In this document: one piece after another, positions 59,654 to 64,000 of the stretch
Position numbering within the stretch: position 1 is the stretch's first letter
How the letters are laid out: the number at the start of each line of letters is the position of its first letter
Origin: Dasania marina DSM 21967
GTDB taxonomy: Bacteria; Pseudomonadota; Gammaproteobacteria; Pseudomonadales; Dasaniaceae
Assembly (NCBI RefSeq): GCF_000373485.1
Contig: NZ_KB891575.1
Span: 603,084 to 667,083 of the forward strand
Direction of reading: 5' to 3'
DNA length: 64,000 bases
Made by a program: the position numbers and the translations under genes
Notes under the pieces: model-generated
Told to the model about the DNA's origin: nothing
The model's input: the letters and a program-made list of their open reading frames with translations, nothing else
Database searches by the model: none

Positions 59654-60538
59654 ATGGATACTAAGCACTTATCATTTTCGACTATTTTATTGCTCGCATT
59701 AGCTGCTTGTGGCGGTGGTGGCGGCAGTTCCTCTGGCTCAGGCGATCAGTCCAGCTGCAGTGCAACCACAACAGCGCCATACCTAAGCACTAGCTATGAC
59801 TCCTGCGCTGCGAGTGACAGCGATTTAACCGGCCTATGGGTGATAGTGTCGGACTATTCCATAGTTGGCCGCAATGCCGAGCGCAACAAACAGCAGCGCA
59901 TGATGATGCGTATTTCCAATAGCGGCAGCAACTTAGAAGCTTATGTTTGCAACACCGACAGCAGCCTGCGCGAGTACACCTTCGCCGCTGGTGACAGCGG
60001 TCTCTCACTGCATGATGACAGGGCCGACGCTGATCTTGAGCTGAGTATTGTTAGTAATGTGCTAATGGAAGGCCAACATGTAGGCGGGGGCGTTAATAGC
60101 AGCACTGTTACTGCCATTAAAATCCAAGATGCCATATCCATGGGCCAGTTAAACTTAAATTACGAGCTGAATGGCTATTCCTTTAGCCAAGATGATATTG
60201 CGCTTAGCTGCTTTTCACAAAATAAAGGCACCACCGAGCTTCTATCTGTATCAGTAGACTTTGATGGTGAGTCCACCGTTTTTTTTGTGGATGTTAATAA
60301 TAACGGTACTAATGAAGAGCTAAGCCTTAGTGTATTTAAACCTACCGACCCCAGTGATGAATTAGAGATTAATCTTAACTTTGACACTACCCTAGATGAA
60401 ATTGAAGGTGAAAACACCGGTAATACATCAGCAGACTATGTGGAAAATAGCGGCAGTAGCATTAATTTAAATGCCAGCGTAATTGACGATCATATTGCGA
60501 CTAATACAGCTGAGTTTGAGCTTACGATAAATTTATAA
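59654..60538 (+). CDS. Lipoprotein of unknown function
   Basis: A 294-residue protein with a lipoprotein signal (STILLLALAACGGGGG; lipobox LAAC with the lipidated Cys at 19) and a Gly/Ser-rich linker after it. The mature part has no recognised domain and appears beta-rich, with several cysteines early (SSCSATT, DSCAASD). Probably attached to the outer membrane. The Gly-rich start is typical of many marine gammaproteobacterial lipoproteins. Confidence 0.75.
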   Translation: MDTKHLSFSTILLLALAACGGGGGSSSGSGDQSSCSATTTAPYLSTSYDSCAASDSDLTGLWVIVSDYSIVGRNAERNKQQRMMMRISNSGSNLEAYVCNTDSSLREYTFAAGDSGLSLHDDRADADLELSIVSNVLMEGQHVGGGVNSSTVTAIKIQDAISMGQLNLNYELNGYSFSQDDIALSCFSQNKGTTELLSVSVDFDGESTVFFVDVNNNGTNEELSLSVFKPTDPSDELEINLNFDTTLDEIEGENTGNTSADYVENSGSSINLNASVIDDHIATNTAEFELTINL

Positions 60539-60657
60539 ATTACTGCCAAGGCTAAAGCTGTTACGGGGATTATCCTGCATAATATTTTACTAGGATTAAT
60601 ATTATTTGGATCAAGGACTCTGCCCCAATAAAACCTTTATAACTCAAGGAGAGTTTT

Positions 60658-61110
60658 GTGAGAATTGCAATAACAATAATAATTTTAAGCTTTATTACTG
60701 GCTGCGCTTCAATTACTAAAGAATCAAGATGGATCGATGCCGGAGATAACCCAGCTCAACTGTTGGTTTATAGAGATGCCGGCGGTCATAGCAAAGCTAT
60801 GGCTGCGAATTTTGGTTCATCCCAGCACTATATTGTCGATATAATGGAGAAAGAATTCATTGATATTTTATTGCCCCCAGGTGAGGAGATTTTTAAAACA
60901 GCAGGAGACGGCAGCACCGGTGGAACGTTTAAGATTACTCTTTCACCTAATACTAAAACCTGCCTTAAAATAGAACCTAATCCTGCACAATGGGCGGCAG
61001 TCGCAATTCCAATATTACTTGCCGTTATTCCAGCATACAACGTGAATGAAGTTGAGTGTCCTAGTGAGGACTATTTAGCATCGTTTAAACGATTAAGTAT
61101 AGAGCTATAA
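60658..61110 (+). CDS. Small lipoprotein of unknown function
   Basis: A 150-residue protein beginning with GTG at 60658, supported by AAGGAGAG at a good spacing. It has a lipobox FITGC. The mature part has a DUF2846-like feel (LVYRDAGGHSKAMAANFGS and LLPPGEEIFKTAG), with a hydrophobic stretch near residues 115-128 (VAIPILLAVIPAYNV). DUF2846-like membership is only a suggestion. Confidence 0.7.
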   Translation: MRIAITIIILSFITGCASITKESRWIDAGDNPAQLLVYRDAGGHSKAMAANFGSSQHYIVDIMEKEFIDILLPPGEEIFKTAGDGSTGGTFKITLSPNTKTCLKIEPNPAQWAAVAIPILLAVIPAYNVNEVECPSEDYLASFKRLSIEL

Positions 61111-61251
61111 CTAGGCCATCAAAGTAAATAAATAAAGGGGTCGTAACGGTTATTTATCGTACGACCTATAAATCAAGTCAGTCAGTGTTATTGAAACACG
61201 AAAATTTAAGCGCTATATAAAAAATAAAAACTCTCTGAAATAGGAAATAGA

Positions 61252-61776
61252 ATGAAATTTTTAGCAACAATAATAATATCTATCGCTCTCATAGGTTGCG
61301 GAACCAGCCAAACTTATCCTGGAGTCAAATTATCTAGCGATAAAATAGCCACCATTGAAGCCTCTGGCTATAACGACTGGGGGTTTCAAACAAAATACGA
61401 GGGTTTTGCTATTGCACAATCGAATGAACTCGTTGTAGGCAGTTTTACTAGAGGGTACCCAAAAGAAATCCAAGTCTTACCCGGTAAAAACAAAATCACG
61501 TTGCTATACAATACAAACCTAGGAAAATCTTTTGCACAACAAGCATTTAGCACAGGTTTAATTGGCGGTAGCATCAGCAACGCTCTAGATAAAAAAGACC
61601 ATATCGAGCTTGAATTCATTGCAGAAGCAGGGAAAAATTACAGAATAATGTTTTACCCAAACATTCTAAGCAAAAAAGAAACAATACCTCAGCCATGGGT
61701 CGTAGATATAAACTCAAAAGAAGTTGTATTTGGTGAAGTCCCAGACATTGTAAAAGATCCAACTATCATTGAATAA
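61252..61776 (+). CDS. Small lipoprotein of unknown function
   Basis: A 174-residue protein with a lipobox (ISIALIGC), the mature N-terminus GTSQTYPGVKLSSDK. The body is beta-rich (KEIQVLPGKNKITLLYNTN), in the same style as the preceding lipoprotein (a small-solute or cell-envelope-style fold), but I do not recognise a family. It is separated from the previous gene by about 140 bp with its own RBS (GAAATAGGAAA). Confidence 0.65.
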   Translation: MKFLATIIISIALIGCGTSQTYPGVKLSSDKIATIEASGYNDWGFQTKYEGFAIAQSNELVVGSFTRGYPKEIQVLPGKNKITLLYNTNLGKSFAQQAFSTGLIGGSISNALDKKDHIELEFIAEAGKNYRIMFYPNILSKKETIPQPWVVDINSKEVVFGEVPDIVKDPTIIE

Positions 61777-61921
61777 TAAGCGGAAACTAATAAACTCAAG
61801 GGTTCAAATCCTTTGGGTTTGTATTTTGACTCAATCGTTCTTTCCCTCTCATAACATACGATATTTCAACAATATTGTCCCTTGAAACTGTTATATTTTT
61901 ACCTACTAAGGTGTTATCAAC

Positions 61922-62338
61922 ATGTCGCATTTAGAAACAAACTGCCTTTGTGGTGCAGTAAAAATTACCGCAGATGAAGTTAATCAAAAATTCACGGTGT
62001 GCCATTGCCAATCATGTAGAACCTGGGGAGGATCACCCTTCTTTGCTGTTAAGTGCGGCACTAAGGTAACAATTGAAGGTGGTGATAACGTTAAAATGTA
62101 TGAATCATCATCTTGGGCCTCTCGTGGCTTTTGCACAGAATGTGGAACGCATCTGTTTTACAAATTTAAAGCGACAGGTGAATATAATATGTCATTAGGC
62201 TTATTTTCAAGCTTGCAAGGGCTGGAAATGGATATGCAGTATTTTAGCGACATGCGCCCTAGTTATTACTGCTTTGCCAATGAAACGAAAGAAATGACTA
62301 CAGCTGAGATAATGGCGCATTTTGCATCAGACATGTAA
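61922..62338 (+). CDS. GFA-family zinc-binding protein
   Basis: A 138-residue protein of the glutathione-dependent formaldehyde-activating (GFA/CENP-V) family. Zinc ligands are C-x-C in NCLCGAVKI, C-x2-C in VCHCQSCRTWGGSPF and C-x2-C in GFCTECGTHLFYKF. The name is historical; most members have no proven formaldehyde activity. Cytoplasmic. RBS is weak; the ATG at 61922 follows GGTGTTATCAAC. Confidence 0.85.
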   Translation: MSHLETNCLCGAVKITADEVNQKFTVCHCQSCRTWGGSPFFAVKCGTKVTIEGGDNVKMYESSSWASRGFCTECGTHLFYKFKATGEYNMSLGLFSSLQGLEMDMQYFSDMRPSYYCFANETKEMTTAEIMAHFASDM

Positions 62339-62419
62339 TCGCACAGACTTTCTGCTTTCCCTTGAGTTAAAAAATACACTGGTTCATAATCTATTTTTCC
62401 AAATATTAAAGAGGCATTT

Positions 62420-62890
62420 ATGAAAAACATCACTCGCACACTTTTAGGTTTTACTGCGCTTGTTCTTTCTTTGCAGTGTTTTGCCGATAGTAACGACACC
62501 AACTTAGACCTCATTCATGCTCGCCAAAGTAATATGGAGTTGCGTTCTTATTTTTTAGGGCCCTTAGCGGCGATGGCGAAGGGTAAGTTGCCTTACGATG
62601 CCGAGATGGCAGCTAAGCTTAGTAACAGCCTGCAGTTGTTAAATGGTTTGGATATGGGCCGGGCGTGGGCGCCAGGAACCGCTAACGATAAATACGAGGG
62701 TAAAACTACCGCGCTGCCAAAAATATGGGACACCTACCCTGAAATTGGTCAATACGGTGAGAAATATGTAACAGCTGTCGATGCCCTCGCTAGCACTGCT
62801 GGCAATAGCTTAAATGAGCTGCGCGCTAGCTTAGGTGATGTCGGTAAAGCCTGCAAAGCTTGCCACGACGATTTTACTGAAAAACAGTAA
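62420..62890 (+). CDS. Cytochrome c' (c-type haem protein)
   Basis: A 156-residue exported cytochrome. The signal peptide ends near LQCFA; the mature protein is a four-helix bundle with the single haem-binding motif C-x-x-C-H near the C-terminus (GKACKACHDDFTEKQ), the usual cytochrome c' position. Cytochromes c' bind NO and protect against nitrosative stress in some bacteria. It lies 6 bp before a cytochrome b gene and is likely co-transcribed with it. Confidence 0.9.
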   Translation: MKNITRTLLGFTALVLSLQCFADSNDTNLDLIHARQSNMELRSYFLGPLAAMAKGKLPYDAEMAAKLSNSLQLLNGLDMGRAWAPGTANDKYEGKTTALPKIWDTYPEIGQYGEKYVTAVDALASTAGNSLNELRASLGDVGKACKACHDDFTEKQ

Positions 62891-62896
62891 GCGGCC

Positions 62897-63502
62897 TTGC
62901 ATAAGTATCTACTTGAAAAAATCTGGGACCCACTAACACGCTTGTGGCATTGGGTTCTAGCCGTGGTGGTGTCGCTAGGTTGGTTCTTTGGCGAATTCAT
63001 GTCATTCACCCGCATAGAATGGCATTTTTATTGTGGCTATACGGTTTTAGGTTTATTGGCGGTTCGTTTGATTTGGGGGTTTATTGGGCCCACGCCTATA
63101 CGTTTTAGTAGCTTATTTTTTCGACCGTCGGCACTGTTAAATTACGCCCGCACGTTACCTAAACGCAGCCCTAGCGGAACACCGGGGCATAACCCACTGG
63201 GTTCGCTTTCGGTGCTTGCATTACTTTTACTACTAACAGCGCAAGCGCTGTCTGGTTTATTTATAGAGTCGGATGTTTTCTTTGAAACAGGGCCGCTTGC
63301 CTACCTAGTAACTGAGGCCACTATGTCGAGCCTGGCTTGGTGGCATGGGCTTTTAGCCAAATGTATTCTCGTGGTGGTCGTTTTGCATGTAGCAGCTATT
63401 TTTTATTATTGGCTTTGGAAAAAAGAAAACCTGATTAAACCTATGATTACTGGCTGGAAATGGGTTAAACGGGCACAAGTTACTAAAGATAAAAACCCTT
63501 AA
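62897..63502 (+). CDS. Cytochrome b561-type diheme membrane protein
   Basis: A 201-residue membrane protein with four TM helices and the b561/DUF4405-type haem histidines (RLWHWVLAVVVSLGWFFGEF, EWHFYCGYTVLGLLAVRL, WWHGLLAKCILVVVVLHVAA). The start is TTG at 62897: the frame has a stop immediately upstream and the next ATG would remove the first helix and its histidine. It probably passes electrons between quinol and the neighbouring cytochrome c'. Confidence 0.88.
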   Translation: MHKYLLEKIWDPLTRLWHWVLAVVVSLGWFFGEFMSFTRIEWHFYCGYTVLGLLAVRLIWGFIGPTPIRFSSLFFRPSALLNYARTLPKRSPSGTPGHNPLGSLSVLALLLLLTAQALSGLFIESDVFFETGPLAYLVTEATMSSLAWWHGLLAKCILVVVVLHVAAIFYYWLWKKENLIKPMITGWKWVKRAQVTKDKNP

Positions 63503-63556
63503 CTACCACCCATCACGCAAGCAACCTATTATAAGGCTCTGTCGGTTAGCCTTATT

Positions 63557-64000
63557 TCAAAACTGTTGTAGTCGAATAATCACATTCGCTGTTTGTTTGG
63601 CATCAACAAGCGCGCCATGTTTATTCGCTTGTGCGTGCCGTAAGTTCTCTAAGCCTAAATATTCAGAAAGCTTATCCAGTGAAGGTCCACGCGTAGAGCA
63701 TGGAATCTCTTTTGCTTGCGCCCATGGTTGTGCGGCACGCTGACAACAAAATACTCCGGCAGGTCTAGCGGCAACGGCGTTATACCTCGCTATATGATCT
63801 ACAATGAGCAACCAATCAAATGACGCGTTATGGCATGCTAATAGGCGGCCTTTAATCCAGGGTAAAATCTTGGGCCACTGTTCGCAGAAGGCTGGATGAT
63901 GCTCCGCTTGCTTTTGGGTAATACCGTTAATTTTAGACGCTTCATCAGTCATCGGTCGGTGGGGGCGAACAAAAAACTCCTCACTTTTTTTAATCTTACC
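63557..64000 (-). CDS. DEDDh 3'-5' exonuclease (DnaQ-like), partial
   Basis: The open frame continues through the window edge: upstream of the MTDEASKINGIT start the codons read GKIKKSEEFFVRPHRP with no stop, like the region before the GIT motif in DnaQ-type exonucleases. The visible motifs are HNASFDWLLI (second Asp) and the H-x4-D of the third motif, HGALVDAKQTA. The first DxE motif lies outside the window. A proofreading or RNase-T-like exonuclease; exact type not fixed. Confidence 0.8.
   Translation of the reverse strand, partial: GKIKKSEEFFVRPHRPMTDEASKINGITQKQAEHHPAFCEQWPKILPWIKGRLLACHNASFDWLLIVDHIARYNAVAARPAGVFCCQRAAQPWAQAKEIPCSTRGPSLDKLSEYLGLENLRHAQANKHGALVDAKQTANVIIRLQQF

Overview
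The window is a chromosomal segment of a free-living, probably marine gammaproteobacterium, most likely close to the Cellvibrionales/Pseudomonas side of the class. This rests on the gene content: an oxyR-recG pair, polA followed by thrB, a znuA/zur-znuC-znuB block, a bacterial-type trimethylamine monooxygenase, a TonB receptor and a PEP-CTERM protein. In Pseudomonas aeruginosa oxyR and recG are neighbours, and polA, thrB and znuA-zur-znuC-znuB lie close together. Here the polA-thrB and znu blocks are both present but about 20 kb of metabolic genes sit between them. The exact taxon cannot be fixed from the sequence alone.

Layout. 1-7.4 kb: small periplasmic genes, an SDR, oxyR, recG and a YbaK/HDOD protein; two intergenic spots carry tandem heptamer tracts (AGTCGCT x11, AGTCTCT x12). 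7.4-15 kb: an unknown coiled-coil/secreted pair, a gene remnant, tmm, an AsmA-like protein and an APC permease. 15-20 kb: a PAS-GGDEF cyclase, two CcdAB-type toxin-antitoxin loci with matching operators, mtfA, an SDR, a GNAT and a Na/Ca exchanger.

21.1-31.2 kb is an accessory array of mostly minus-strand single genes separated by attC-like integron recombination sites, with no integrase in the window (a CALIN-type array). Its cassettes encode a HEPN-type putative RNase, a DUF4062 protein, a GNAT, an HExxH protein, membrane proteins and a RibH2 lumazine synthase under an FMN riboswitch. Seven copies of a ~73-bp hairpin repeat, all in the same orientation, lie in or next to this array, some abutting attC half-sites. 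A fragment of the 3' end of tmm is also present there.

31.4-36 kb returns to core genes (polA, thrB) and a patch of palindromic repeats. 36-45.5 kb looks like an amino-acid module: an Lrp regulator, bifunctional PutA, a large PLP-dependent basic amino-acid decarboxylase, a prolidase and a second Lrp. 46.4-53.9 kb (minus strand) holds a TonB receptor, an MFS transporter and hydantoinase/oxoprolinase-type HyuA and HyuB, plausibly an uptake-and-ring-opening pathway of unknown substrate. 54-58 kb is a PEP-CTERM protein and the zinc uptake genes with a near-perfect Zur palindrome. 58.6-64 kb carries a glycerate-kinase-like enzyme, three lipoproteins, a GFA protein, a cytochrome c'/cytochrome b561 pair and a DEDDh exonuclease cut by the window edge.
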